Part shown: one piece after another, positions 54,491-62,920 of the stretch
How positions within the stretch are numbered: position 1 is the first letter of the stretch
Layout of the letters: every line of letters starts with the position of its first letter
NCBI RefSeq assembly: GCF_003591485.1
Contig: NZ_QZCF01000003.1
Location: forward strand, 186,001-250,000
DNA length: 64,000 bases
Direction of reading: 5' to 3'
DNA from: Paenibacillus sp. 1011MAR3C5
GTDB taxonomy: Bacteria; Bacillota; Bacilli; Paenibacillales; Paenibacillaceae
Made by a program: the position numbers and the translations under genes
Notes under the pieces: generated by a model
The model's database searches: none
What the model was told of the DNA's origin: nothing
Seen by the model: only the letters and a program-made list of their open reading frames with translations

Positions 54491-55456
54491 ATGGGATATA
54501 TGGAAGTGGCCACAAGAGCATTATACGATTATTGTCCGGCGCTGACGAAGCGGGATGATTTTGATTCGTTCTGGCAGGAGACGATAGCTGAGGCTAAGCA
54601 GGTTCCGCTGCAGTCGGAAAGAGTGGAGTTGGCGTATCCCATACGGGGTGTGAAGGTCTATGACATCTCGTACAACGGAATGGATGATACTCGCATCAAG
54701 GGTTGGCTGTTGCTGCCGAGAGTAGAATCGGATAAGCAACTGCCGTGCCTGATTCATTATCACGGGTTTGCTCATAATCGGGGCGAGCCATCCAATTTCA
54801 TGCATTGGCTCATGATGGGGCTGGCTGTGCTGTCGATCGACTGTCGCGACCAAGGGGGCGGAACGGGCAATCATGCCCATTATTCCCATGGCTTCATGAG
54901 CAATGTCGCGAGCAAAGGGATACAAGACAAGCGGGAGTATTATTACCGCTACGTCTATATGGATTGTTTGAAGGCAATTGACTTTGCTTGCGAGCAGCCG
55001 GAGCTCGATCCGGAGCGGATTGTGCTGGAAGGCGGGAGTCAGGGCGGCGCGCTGGGCATGGCTGTAGCTGCCTTGGATCAGCGGCCAAAGCTTGCCATGG
55101 TGGATGTGCCAAGCAATAGCAACCTGACAGCCCGTGTGGAGGGCAATCACGGGGCGTTCGCCAGCGTAGCCGCCTATTTGAAGAAGCATCCGGAGCAGAC
55201 GGATGCTGTGATGGACAACCTGAGTTATTTTGACACGATGAACATGGCCGACCGGATCAGTTGCCCGGTACTTGCTTCCGTTGCGCTTAAGGACGAGACT
55301 TGTCCGGCCCTTATGTATTTTGCGACTTACAACCGGATTATTAGCGAGAAAGAGATTGTTATCTATCCGTTCAATGGACATGAAGGCGGCGGAGCCAGGC
55401 AGACGGAGAAGAAGCTGGCATATGTGGCGGAGCGGTTCGCGGACTGGTTCCATTGA
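54491..55456 (+). CDS. Acetyl-xylan-esterase/cephalosporin-C-deacetylase-type hydrolase
   Basis: 321 residues matching the AXE1 family: KRDDFDSFWQETIAEAKQ, IRGVKVYDISYNGMDD, the GWLLLP strand, HYHGFAHNRGEPSNF, and nucleophile motif GGSQGG (serine ~185); Asp in LASVALKDETCPA and His in FNGHEGGG complete the triad. It removes acetyl groups from xylan oligomers or cephalosporins in the cytoplasm. The GPH-family sugar symporter two genes on suggests use of plant pentose oligosaccharides. Confidence 0.9.
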   Translation: MGYMEVATRALYDYCPALTKRDDFDSFWQETIAEAKQVPLQSERVELAYPIRGVKVYDISYNGMDDTRIKGWLLLPRVESDKQLPCLIHYHGFAHNRGEPSNFMHWLMMGLAVLSIDCRDQGGGTGNHAHYSHGFMSNVASKGIQDKREYYYRYVYMDCLKAIDFACEQPELDPERIVLEGGSQGGALGMAVAALDQRPKLAMVDVPSNSNLTARVEGNHGAFASVAAYLKKHPEQTDAVMDNLSYFDTMNMADRISCPVLASVALKDETCPALMYFATYNRIISEKEIVIYPFNGHEGGGARQTEKKLAYVAERFADWFH

Positions 55457-55765
55457 CGGCTGACAGTAAAAGATGAGATACATCAAACGGGCAGCTCTTC
55501 GGACTTCTTTCATTGAAACCAAGCGTCGGAGATTCCATTCAACGAACAGGACCAAGCACATGGAATCGTTATGAGGTGTATGAGAACAGTGCGATATCGG
55601 AGAGGTGTTTTTGTGCGTGAAAGTAAGGATTTAAGACCTATGAGCCGATGACATTCTTCTTCTTAAGACGGGCGCTGGCATGTCGAATTTTATATTGCCA
55701 GGAAGTAGCAATACAAGTATGCTGGAGGAAGTAATGTCAATCTCTCACGGGATGGGTGAAGCGGT
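55457..55765 (+). other. Intergenic region upstream of the sugar symporter
   Basis: About 310 bases with no open gene on either strand that looks real and no clear terminator or promoter; a weak AAGGAAG-like ribosome site precedes the symporter start. It separates the esterase from the symporter. Confidence 0.4.
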
Positions 55766-57061
55766 ATGGGACGAGGAAAGGCGATCAATTCGCCATGGAT
55801 GTATGCGTTCGGCATGCTGGCGATGATGATTCCCAGTCATGCGTTCAGCACGTTTTACAGCTATTATTATGTAGATAAGCTGGGATTGGGATTGGGACTG
55901 GCTACGCTCGCCAGAACCATCTTCATGATCTGGGATGCGGTGAACCAGCCGCTGGCCGGCTACCTCTCGGACCGGACGAACAGCAGGTATGGCCGAAGGA
56001 AGCCTTGGGTCTATGCATCGATTCCTTTGTTTATGATTGCCTTTGTGTTTGTATTCAGCGCACCGGACGGTATGAGCCAGATGGGACTGTTCACCTGGTT
56101 CCTTGTTGCGCTACTATTCTATGAAGCGATTGCGACGATCCTATGGGTCAATTACGGCGCTCTATTCCCGGAGCTGTTTCGTGGTGATACCATTCGCAAG
56201 AAGGCATCCGCTATCCAGCAGGGGTATCAAATTGTTGCGATTCTGATTGGCTCGGCTGTCGCGCCCATCCTGTTTAACGGTCTTGGGTTCAGCAGCATGT
56301 CGATCATATTCGGCCTGATGTTTGTCGTATTTATGATTCTATGTATGCGCTTCACGCAAGAAGACGCTGCTCTTCGTGATGCGCCGAAGATGGGCTTGAA
56401 GGAATCGTTTTCGGCTACGCTTGCGAATAAGCCGTTTTGGGTATTCAATATTTCCAATTCATTCGCCCAGACAGTCAACGGCTTGCTAAGCTCGATGATT
56501 CCGTTCTATGCCAAGTACGTGCTTCGCGTCGATGAAAGTATGGTCACATTCCTGCTTGCGTCGATCTTCGTATCGGTCATTCCCCTTGTTGGCGTGTGGT
56601 TCTGGATTATTAAACGGATGGATCCAGTCAAAGCATGGCGCTTATCGCTGCTTGCGTATGCGGTATCCGTCATTCCACTCTGGTTCGGCAGCACGCTCCT
56701 GGGCGGAATTATGGCCGGCATTATCGTCGGCTTCGGACTGGCGGGTTTCCTTGTGACGCCGCCCGTCGTTAACAGCTTGATCATCGACCGGGACTTCGCG
56801 GAGACGGGACGCAGACGCGAGGGCGTCTATACGGCAGTCAGCGGCTTTATTACGCGCTCCAGCGGACTTATATCAGCACTGGCTTTTCTGATTGTGGGCA
56901 TGATATTCGGTTATGAGAGCGGGGAAAATCCGGGTAACGATCCCGAGACGACGTTCCGCGTCTTAATATCGGTTGTGCCGCTCTTGTTGCTTTTGATATC
57001 ATTTATTCTATCTTATTTTGTTCGATTAAGAGGTGACGAGGATGGCAGCCAGCACGGATAA
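55766..57061 (+). CDS. Glycoside-pentoside-hexuronide (GPH) family cation symporter
   Basis: 431 residues, 12 helices, MFS superfamily. GPH hallmark motifs are FMIWDAVNQPLAGYLSDRTN (first loop, with the NQPLAGYLSDRT region) and RYGRRKPWV, plus TGRRREGVYTAVSGFI before helix 10. It imports a glycoside or pentose/hexuronide with a cation. The neighbouring esterase suggests xylo-oligosaccharide or similar. The following HD gene starts inside its 3' end. Confidence 0.9.
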   Translation: MGRGKAINSPWMYAFGMLAMMIPSHAFSTFYSYYYVDKLGLGLGLATLARTIFMIWDAVNQPLAGYLSDRTNSRYGRRKPWVYASIPLFMIAFVFVFSAPDGMSQMGLFTWFLVALLFYEAIATILWVNYGALFPELFRGDTIRKKASAIQQGYQIVAILIGSAVAPILFNGLGFSSMSIIFGLMFVVFMILCMRFTQEDAALRDAPKMGLKESFSATLANKPFWVFNISNSFAQTVNGLLSSMIPFYAKYVLRVDESMVTFLLASIFVSVIPLVGVWFWIIKRMDPVKAWRLSLLAYAVSVIPLWFGSTLLGGIMAGIIVGFGLAGFLVTPPVVNSLIIDRDFAETGRRREGVYTAVSGFITRSSGLISALAFLIVGMIFGYESGENPGNDPETTFRVLISVVPLLLLLISFILSYFVRLRGDEDGSQHG

Positions 57062-57710
57062 AGCACAGCAAGACGACATCATTGCGGCGGCTATTGCCTT
57101 TGCGAGGGATTTTCACGAAAAGGATGATACAGGACATGACTGGTGGCATATCCAGCGCGTGTCGAAGATGACGGAGCGGCTAGCCGAAGCGGAGGGGGCG
57201 AATCGATTCGTAGCGCTGCTAGCCGCGTTGCTGCATGATGTGGCGGACGAGAAGCTGAATGAGTCCAAGGAAAGCGGTCTGCGCCGGGTGCAGAGCTGGC
57301 TTGAGAGCCAGCCAGTAGCCGCAGCGGATTGCGGGCATGTCATTGAGATTATCTCTACGATGTCCTATAATGCAGGACTGAATCCGCCGATGCGAACCTT
57401 GGAGGGTCAGGTGGTGCAGGATGCGGACCGGCTGGATGCGATCGGGGCGATTGCGATTGCAAGGTGCTTCCTGTACGCGGGCAAGATTGGCGATCCCATC
57501 CATGATCCGGGCATTAAGCCGCGTGATTCGATCACGAAGGAGCAGTACCGCAATGAAGGCAGTACGGCGATCAATCACTTTTACGAGAAGCTGCTGAAGC
57601 TCAAGGATCGGATCAATACGCCATCCGCCAAAGCGATTGCCGAGGAGAGGCATCGCTATATGGAGCGTTATGTGACGCAATTCCATGCGGAGTGGGACGG
57701 ATTGCTGTAG
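57042..57710 (+). CDS. HD-domain phosphohydrolase
   Basis: 222 residues from ATG 57042, 20 bases inside the end of the symporter gene (AGAGGTG 8 bases upstream); a GTG 9 bases earlier is possible. HD superfamily motifs: DTGHDWWHIQRVSKMTERLA (first His and ~Trp), AALLHDVADEK (HD pair), and the later Asp in QVVQDADRLDAIGAIAIARC. Similar to YedJ/YfdR-type metal-dependent phosphohydrolases; substrate unknown, probably a nucleotide or phosphosugar. Translational coupling to the symporter may be coincidental operon packing. Confidence 0.85.
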   Translation: MAASTDKAQQDDIIAAAIAFARDFHEKDDTGHDWWHIQRVSKMTERLAEAEGANRFVALLAALLHDVADEKLNESKESGLRRVQSWLESQPVAAADCGHVIEIISTMSYNAGLNPPMRTLEGQVVQDADRLDAIGAIAIARCFLYAGKIGDPIHDPGIKPRDSITKEQYRNEGSTAINHFYEKLLKLKDRINTPSAKAIAEERHRYMERYVTQFHAEWDGLL

Positions 57711-57712
57711 CG

Positions 57713-57740
57713 TTGTTGCATGCCCTTATTCGGTTATGAT
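57713..57740 (+). promoter_or_regulatory. SigA-type promoter
   Basis: TTGTTG at 57713 and TATGAT at 57735 are 16 bases apart, just after the HD gene, and would make the start at 57783 the first one transcribed. Confidence 0.45.
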
Positions 57741-57782
57741 AGGGTAAACAAAGCAACGATTATGGGAATAGGGGTATGCATC

Positions 57783-58127
57783 ATGTACGAGATTACGATG
57801 GATTTGGTCACCGACTGGATCAATACAGTCAAGGAAGTGTTGAACAAGTCCGGCTATGCGCTGGAGGATGGGTTGTCGCATGAAGAGATTGCGCTTCGCT
57901 ACTTTCTTCATTCGCAGCCGGAGGATGTAGCCGAAGCGCTTGCGGCTGATACCATGCGAAAGCTGCGGGAGATGGAAGAGATCATTATTAGTCATATGGA
58001 CTCTACGATTGTACCGGATATTCGCACGCGGACCCGCTATGAGGGCAATGCCTTCCACTTCAGCTGGGTGTACAATGAAGGCGAGCATATTATCGAGCTG
58101 AACTCGGAATACCGAATCCCGCTATAA
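57783..58127 (+). CDS. Conserved hypothetical protein (114 aa)
   Basis: 114 residues from ATG 57783 (AGGGG 9 bases upstream). A codon-usage-normal, soluble protein with a helical first half (MDLVTDWINTVKEVLNKSG, ALRYFLHSQPEDVAEALAAD) and a beta-rich tail (AFHFSWVYNEGEHIIELNSE). No family recognised. It has its own promoter and terminator. Confidence 0.6.
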   Translation: MYEITMDLVTDWINTVKEVLNKSGYALEDGLSHEEIALRYFLHSQPEDVAEALAADTMRKLREMEEIIISHMDSTIVPDIRTRTRYEGNAFHFSWVYNEGEHIIELNSEYRIPL

Positions 58128-58181
58128 GCGGAATATGAGGTCTGTTCGTAGTTGGATTATAATTGCATATGGGATAGTCGT

Positions 58182-58222
58182 AACCGCTAGGCAGGAAAAG
58201 TGCCGGGCGGTCTTTTTTTTTT
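58182..58222 (+). terminator. Terminator
   Basis: AACCGC..GC pairs with GC..GCGGT around an AAAAG loop, followed by a run of ten T. Confidence 0.7.
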
Positions 58223-58337
58223 GCCGTGGGCCAGCCTTGGCTAGATAAATAGTACAAGCTGAATTGCTGGATGCAGACTGATTAGTCCGCGCAGCTTCCG
58301 GGTATACATGGCTAACACAGGAAAGGAGGTCATGACG

Positions 58338-58460
58338 ATGAAAGGCAAAAGATGGCTGTTTACGGCAATCGGCATGGGCGCGACTTATTTGCTGAAGAAC
58401 AAAACGGCGCGCCGGAAGATCGGTCACGCGCTCCAATCATTTTCTCGTGCTAAAAAATAA
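58338..58460 (+). CDS. Small basic protein with a hydrophobic segment (40 aa)
   Basis: 40 residues from ATG 58338, 8 bases after GAAAGGAGG, a near-perfect ribosome site. MKGKRWLFTAIGMGATYLLK is followed by a basic helix (RRKIGHALQSFSRAKK). Its length and pattern recall small YrzQ-like proteins, but the match is by layout only. Its stop abuts the leader region of the next gene. Confidence 0.55.
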   Translation: MKGKRWLFTAIGMGATYLLKNKTARRKIGHALQSFSRAKK

Positions 58461-58573
58461 TGGATTCACTGTTTCAAACTGGCGGAATAGGGTTAAGGAT
58501 GATCAAGCAAGTCGTTGCAGGACCTTCGGAACCGGTGGCGGCTTGCCAACTAAAACGAAAGAGGTGCATGTCC

Positions 58574-58732
58574 ATGAGTCAAACAGATACGGCATACCGA
58601 ACAGGTGAATTTGTTCAGCAAGAAGGCGATTATATTTGCGAAGCAGGCCGCCGCACTGCGCTCAAGGAAGGGGATAAGTTTCCGTACTGTCCCGTGACCG
58701 GCCTCGATACGAACTGGTATTACGCACAATAA
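58574..58732 (+). CDS. YjzC-like small protein
   Basis: 52 residues from ATG 58574 (AAAGAGGT 8 bases upstream; an ATG 6 bases earlier is too close). The pattern YRTGEFVQQEGDYICEAG, then LKEGDKFPYCP and WYYA, matches the YjzC family of small Bacillus proteins: a glycine turn, ICE and the EGDKFPxC motif. Two cysteines could bind metal. The function is unknown. A strong terminator lies directly downstream. Confidence 0.75.
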   Translation: MSQTDTAYRTGEFVQQEGDYICEAGRRTALKEGDKFPYCPVTGLDTNWYYAQ

Positions 58733-58763
58733 CATAAAATACGTTCTCCAAACCCCCTCATAA

Positions 58764-58810
58764 ACGAAAGGCCCTTAAGCCCCCCTGCTTAAGGGTCTTT
58801 CGTTTTTTTT
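58764..58810 (+). terminator. Strong terminator
   Basis: CGAAAG..CCCTTAAGC pairs with GCTTAAGGG..CTTTCG around CCCCCT, followed by eight T. Confidence 0.9.
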
Positions 58811-58845
58811 GTGCTGATTGACAGGTATTGAAGCTCGTGAGCGGA

Positions 58846-58897
58846 TTTACCATTTCTTAACGCCTGCATAATATCCCGTTTATACTTTCCTTTCATA
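58846..58897 (+). promoter_or_regulatory. Possible Pho box upstream of the alkaline phosphatase
   Basis: TTTACC (58846) and TTAACG (58857) are 5 bases apart, and TTATAC (58880) and TTCATA (58892) 6 bases apart; both pairs resemble PhoP repeats, less well than those at 4568. PhoP control of a secreted phosphatase is expected. Confidence 0.35.
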
Positions 58898-58948
58898 ATT
58901 GGAACTAATTCTGCTAGACATTTTGTATTCGAGTTGGAGGGGATTGTT

Positions 58949-60661
58949 TTGAAGAAAAAAGCAGTACGCGCTATTCTCGCAGGCTGTATGGCATTAACCG
59001 TTTTGTCCGCATCGGCGGTGTCCGCTGAAGATGTGGCTCCTGTCAAAGCCTCCCCATCGAAGAATTTGATCGTCCTCATTGGCGACGGCATGGGTCCTGC
59101 GCAAGTGAGTGCGGCACGCAATTATCTCATGTACAACAAAGGCATCGATCACCTGACGCTCGACAGCATCTACGTCGGACAAGCGACGACGTATGCGGAC
59201 CGCGGCGAAGACGGCGGCACGATCGTATCGGGCGTCGTGACGGACTCCGCTTCCGCAGGAACAGCCTTTGCGACAGGCAACAAGACATATAACGCGGCTA
59301 TCAGTATTTCCAACGAAGATATAGCTGTACCGTTCGCATCCGTTATAGAAGCGGCTGAGCTGTCGGGCAAAGCGACGGGCCTCGTCACGACGGCGCGCAT
59401 TACACATGCTACGCCTGCCGTATATGCATCCCATGTTAGAAGCCGCGACAACGAGGTGGCTATCGCCTCGCAATATCTGGAGAGCGGCGTAGACGTCCTT
59501 CTGGGCGGCGGAAGCTCCTACTTTCTGAGCAAGGATGAGAAAGGCAAACGCTCCGACAAAAGCATTATCGCGGACTTCGAATCGAAGGGCTACGATTATG
59601 TAACGGATAAAGCGGGCCTTAACGGGCTGAGCGCTGACAATGGCAAAGTGCTGGGACTGTTCGGCGGCTCCCATGTTTCATATGTGCCTGACCGTACGGC
59701 TGAGGTTCCTACGCTCGCTGATATGACGAACAAAGCGCTGAGCATTCTTTCGCAAGAGGAGAATGGCTTTGCCGTCATGATCGAAGGCGGACGCATCGAC
59801 CATGCCTCCCATGCGAACGACTTCCCGACGACGGTTCAAGAGGTGCTGGATTTCGACGCAGCCGTGAAGGTTGCGCTGGATTTCGCGAAGAAAGACGGCA
59901 ACACCTCCGTCGTCATTACGGCTGACCATGAGACAGGCGGCTTGTCCTTGTCCCGTGACAACATTTATGAATTGAATCTGGACCTGTGGGATCAGCAAAA
60001 CAATTCATCCGAATACATTGCAGGCAAGCTGAAGGAAGCCATAACGATTGAAGAGGTAAAAACGATTGTACACGCCAACACATGGATTAAGGATCTGACG
60101 GATGAAGAAGCGGCATACATTCTGGCAGGCGACGGTTCTTCCTACGCACAGGAAGGCGGTTATAATGCGGTTATTAGCAAAAGATTGCTGATCGGCTGGA
60201 GCGGCCACGGCCACTCCGCAGTCGATGTAGGCGTATGGGCATACGGTCCGATCGCCGATATGGTGAAAGGCCAAATCGACAACACGCGTATCGCGACGGC
60301 TTCCGCTGAGATTATTGGCGTTGACTTGGCTGACACAACAGCTAAGCTGCAAGCCAAATATCTCTATCCGAAATTCAAAATAACAAGAGATGGCCAGGTG
60401 CTGTACCCGGCCAAAGCGCTAGCAGAGACGCTTGGCGCGAAAGTGGCATGGATTGAGTCGGACCGTACGGCATCCATTGCACATAACGGCAATACGATTG
60501 CGGTCAATCTTGACAGCAAGCAAGTAACGGTGAACGGTGCGGCTTCCAATCTGGCAAGCGACGTAGACAACGGCAAGCTGTATCTGCCGCTTGAAGCTTT
60601 CAACACACTAACTGGTCAAAAAATGACTTGGGACGCTTTGTCCGAAAGAATCGTGAAGTAA
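58949..60661 (+). CDS. Secreted alkaline phosphatase with a C-terminal copper-amine-oxidase-type stalk
   Basis: 570 residues from TTG 58949 (GGAGGGG 6 bases upstream; an earlier in-frame TTG at 58934 overlaps that site). Signal peptide ~1-29. PhoA-family motifs: LIGDGMGPAQVSAARNYL (metal-1 Asp), VTDSASAGTAFATGNKTYN (nucleophile Ser in DSAS), EGGRIDHASH, TADHETGG and WSGHGHS (metal ligands). Residues ~470-570 form a stalk like the N-terminal domain of copper amine oxidases, a common cell-wall-associated module in Paenibacillus. It releases phosphate from esters outside the cell. Confidence 0.9.
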   Translation: MKKKAVRAILAGCMALTVLSASAVSAEDVAPVKASPSKNLIVLIGDGMGPAQVSAARNYLMYNKGIDHLTLDSIYVGQATTYADRGEDGGTIVSGVVTDSASAGTAFATGNKTYNAAISISNEDIAVPFASVIEAAELSGKATGLVTTARITHATPAVYASHVRSRDNEVAIASQYLESGVDVLLGGGSSYFLSKDEKGKRSDKSIIADFESKGYDYVTDKAGLNGLSADNGKVLGLFGGSHVSYVPDRTAEVPTLADMTNKALSILSQEENGFAVMIEGGRIDHASHANDFPTTVQEVLDFDAAVKVALDFAKKDGNTSVVITADHETGGLSLSRDNIYELNLDLWDQQNNSSEYIAGKLKEAITIEEVKTIVHANTWIKDLTDEEAAYILAGDGSSYAQEGGYNAVISKRLLIGWSGHGHSAVDVGVWAYGPIADMVKGQIDNTRIATASAEIIGVDLADTTAKLQAKYLYPKFKITRDGQVLYPAKALAETLGAKVAWIESDRTASIAHNGNTIAVNLDSKQVTVNGAASNLASDVDNGKLYLPLEAFNTLTGQKMTWDALSERIVK

Positions 60662-60762
60662 ACATTCGCTTGCTTGAAGCGATAGAGACAACAGACAGGG
60701 GAGCGTTGCTCTCCTGTTTGCCGTTTGGAGAAGATACGCAAGTGAAGGCAAGGGGGATCGGC

Positions 60763-61497
60763 ATGGCAGACATGATTAAGGTGAAGGGCTTGCAGAAGTC
60801 ATTCCGTCAACAGCATGGCGCGCAGCTCATAATTGATGTCGGGGAATGGAGTGCGCAAAGCGGCGATGCTATTGCGCTGCTGGGCCCGAGCGGAAGCGGG
60901 AAAAGCACGTTTCTCCATTTGTTGGGCGGCGTGCTGCCGATAGACAAGGGATTTCTTGAGGTAGGCGGACATGTTGTAAGCGGGATGAAGGAGTCGGAGC
61001 GGGATGCTTACCGGGCAGAGCTGGTTGGTTATGTATTCCAAGACTTTTATTTGGTGCCGTCGTTGACGGTTCGCCAGAATGTCGAGCTCGTCCTGCCCCG
61101 TTCGATGGGAAAGACTGAGCGGATGACGCTGCTGGAGAACTGGTTCGAGCGGGTTGGGCTGCGAGAGCGGATGAATCAGCTTCCGTCCAAGCTGTCCAGA
61201 GGCCAGCAGCAGCGGGTGGCCATGATCCGGGCGATGATTAATCGCCCTCCGCTTGTACTCGCGGATGAGCCGACAGGTAGCCTGGACTGGGAGACGGCTG
61301 CTGTTATCATGCAGCTTCTATTGGATGTATGTGCGGAGAGCGGCTCGACGCTTGTAACGGTGACGCATGACCGCCACTTGGCGGAGCTGTTCAAGACGAA
61401 GCTGGATTTCGCGAGCGTGAACAAATGTCTGGACGTTCAACAGCCAGTTCAATCTGTGGAACGGCACTTCGTTGAAGCCGGGGGTGTACAGGCGTGA
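60763..61497 (+). CDS. LolD/MacB-type ABC transporter ATPase
   Basis: 244 residues from ATG 60763 (AAGGGGG upstream). Walker A GPSGSGKST, signature LSRGQQQRVAMIRAM, Walker B LVLADEPTGSLD and the H-loop VTVTHDRH. It powers the permease 4 bases (GTGA) downstream. The tail after ~220 is short. It partners with an FtsX-type, mechanotransmission-class permease rather than an importer. Confidence 0.9.
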   Translation: MADMIKVKGLQKSFRQQHGAQLIIDVGEWSAQSGDAIALLGPSGSGKSTFLHLLGGVLPIDKGFLEVGGHVVSGMKESERDAYRAELVGYVFQDFYLVPSLTVRQNVELVLPRSMGKTERMTLLENWFERVGLRERMNQLPSKLSRGQQQRVAMIRAMINRPPLVLADEPTGSLDWETAAVIMQLLLDVCAESGSTLVTVTHDRHLAELFKTKLDFASVNKCLDVQQPVQSVERHFVEAGGVQA

Positions 61498-62909
61498 GCG
61501 GATGGACATATGTATGGAGCAACGTCAAGCATCGCGGGTTTCTGACTGTGTTGACAGTCCTTGCCGTGACGGTGACGGTAGCTCTGTTTTCGCTGCTGCT
61601 GATGAGCAAAGACGGCGTCGAGCAAGGCGCCCGGAAAGGATACGGGCCGTTTGAGCTGGTTATTGGCGCGGATGGAAGCGAGTCTCAGCTTGTCTTGAAC
61701 ACGTTCTACCGGGTTGGCGCCCCTACAGGCAACATTCCGCTGCAATTGCTGGAGGAGGTTCGTGACAGCGGGGAAGCCGAAGCGGCATTCGGCATGACAA
61801 CCGGCGACAGCCATAACGGCTATCCGATTGTGGGTGTTGATCCCGCTTATTTTTTGACGCGATATGAGGACCGCAGTCTGGCTACAGGGAAATTGTATGG
61901 CGGCCTTGGCGAGGTAACAGTTGGCGCTGCTGTAGCCAAGGCGCTGAATCTGAAGGTCGGAGACACTTTCAGCGGGGCGCATGGATTGGTCGCTCATGTG
62001 GATGTGAGCGGCGGTTCGACGGAGGGTCATAAGGAATCCACAGCCGATGAGCATCACACTGAGGAAGATCATGCTGATGGAGCAGGCGCGGAGCATGATT
62101 CGGGCCATGCTGCTGAGGGTGATGGGGCAGACGTTGGCTCGGACGGTCATGCGGATGAAGAGCATGCAGGGGCTGGGCATTCCGAGGCCGATCATGGCAA
62201 TGAAGGGCATGGGGAGTCAGATGGTCACTCCGATCATCATGGGGATGCGCATGCAAGCTTTATGTATACAGTGATGGGTATATTGCCCAAGCTGAATACG
62301 GCGGATGACCGGGCGATCTTCACGACCATGGATTATGCCTGGGCTGTTCATGAGACGGATGAAGCTCAACGTGAAATTACGGCGATTATGATTAAGCCGG
62401 GATCGCTGATGGGTGCGCAAGCGCTGAAGCTGGCATATGACGCTCTTGACAACGTTCAGGCGGTTTATTCCAGCAAAGCGGTTGCCGATGTGCTGAATGT
62501 CGTGGATAGCGGATCGCAGCTTTTATTGATTGTCATGCTGATTTGTGCCCTGCTAGCCGCGTCAACGCTGTTATTGGCACTGATGTCCTCCATTCAGGAG
62601 CGTAAGCGGGATGTGGGCTTGCTTCGCTTGATCGGTAAATCGAGAGCTTATATCCTTTCTTGTCTGATCGGAGAAGGGGTCGCGCTAACGGCGGCAGGTA
62701 TTGTATCGGGCTTTGTAGTAAGCCGGCTGGCTGCTTGGTGGCTCGGAGACTTTATGTTCACGCAGACCGGAGTCCAATTGCAGCCGATGCAGTTGGCTGC
62801 GAATGAATGGCAATTGGCTGCGGCTGCTTTGCTGCTGGGTATCGCTGCATCCATCGGACCGGCATTCCGTGTGTACCGGACAGATGCGCTTACCCTATTC
62901 AGAAACTAG
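61494..62909 (+). CDS. FtsX/MacB-type ABC permease with histidine-rich extracytoplasmic insert
   Basis: 471 residues, starting GTG 61494 in a GTGA overlap with the ATPase gene. One N-terminal helix (~14-38), a large extracytoplasmic MacB-like domain, then three helices (~343-368, ~388-412, ~432-462) with the FtsX motif KRDVGLLRLIGKSRAYILSC. About residues 175-254 are a low-complexity insert very rich in His, Glu, Asp and Gly (e.g. DEHHTEEDHADG, SDGHSDHHGDAHAS), a likely metal-binding stretch. It would work with the ATPase and the lipoprotein that follows. Confidence 0.85.
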   Translation: MSGWTYVWSNVKHRGFLTVLTVLAVTVTVALFSLLLMSKDGVEQGARKGYGPFELVIGADGSESQLVLNTFYRVGAPTGNIPLQLLEEVRDSGEAEAAFGMTTGDSHNGYPIVGVDPAYFLTRYEDRSLATGKLYGGLGEVTVGAAVAKALNLKVGDTFSGAHGLVAHVDVSGGSTEGHKESTADEHHTEEDHADGAGAEHDSGHAAEGDGADVGSDGHADEEHAGAGHSEADHGNEGHGESDGHSDHHGDAHASFMYTVMGILPKLNTADDRAIFTTMDYAWAVHETDEAQREITAIMIKPGSLMGAQALKLAYDALDNVQAVYSSKAVADVLNVVDSGSQLLLIVMLICALLAASTLLLALMSSIQERKRDVGLLRLIGKSRAYILSCLIGEGVALTAAGIVSGFVVSRLAAWWLGDFMFTQTGVQLQPMQLAANEWQLAAAALLLGIAASIGPAFRVYRTDALTLFRN

Positions 62910-62920
62910 GAGGGAAAAGG

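Noticed and set aside
54521..55561. Minus-strand frame of ~346 codons over the esterase gene
   Set aside because: Complement of a complete AXE1 family gene; no independent evidence.
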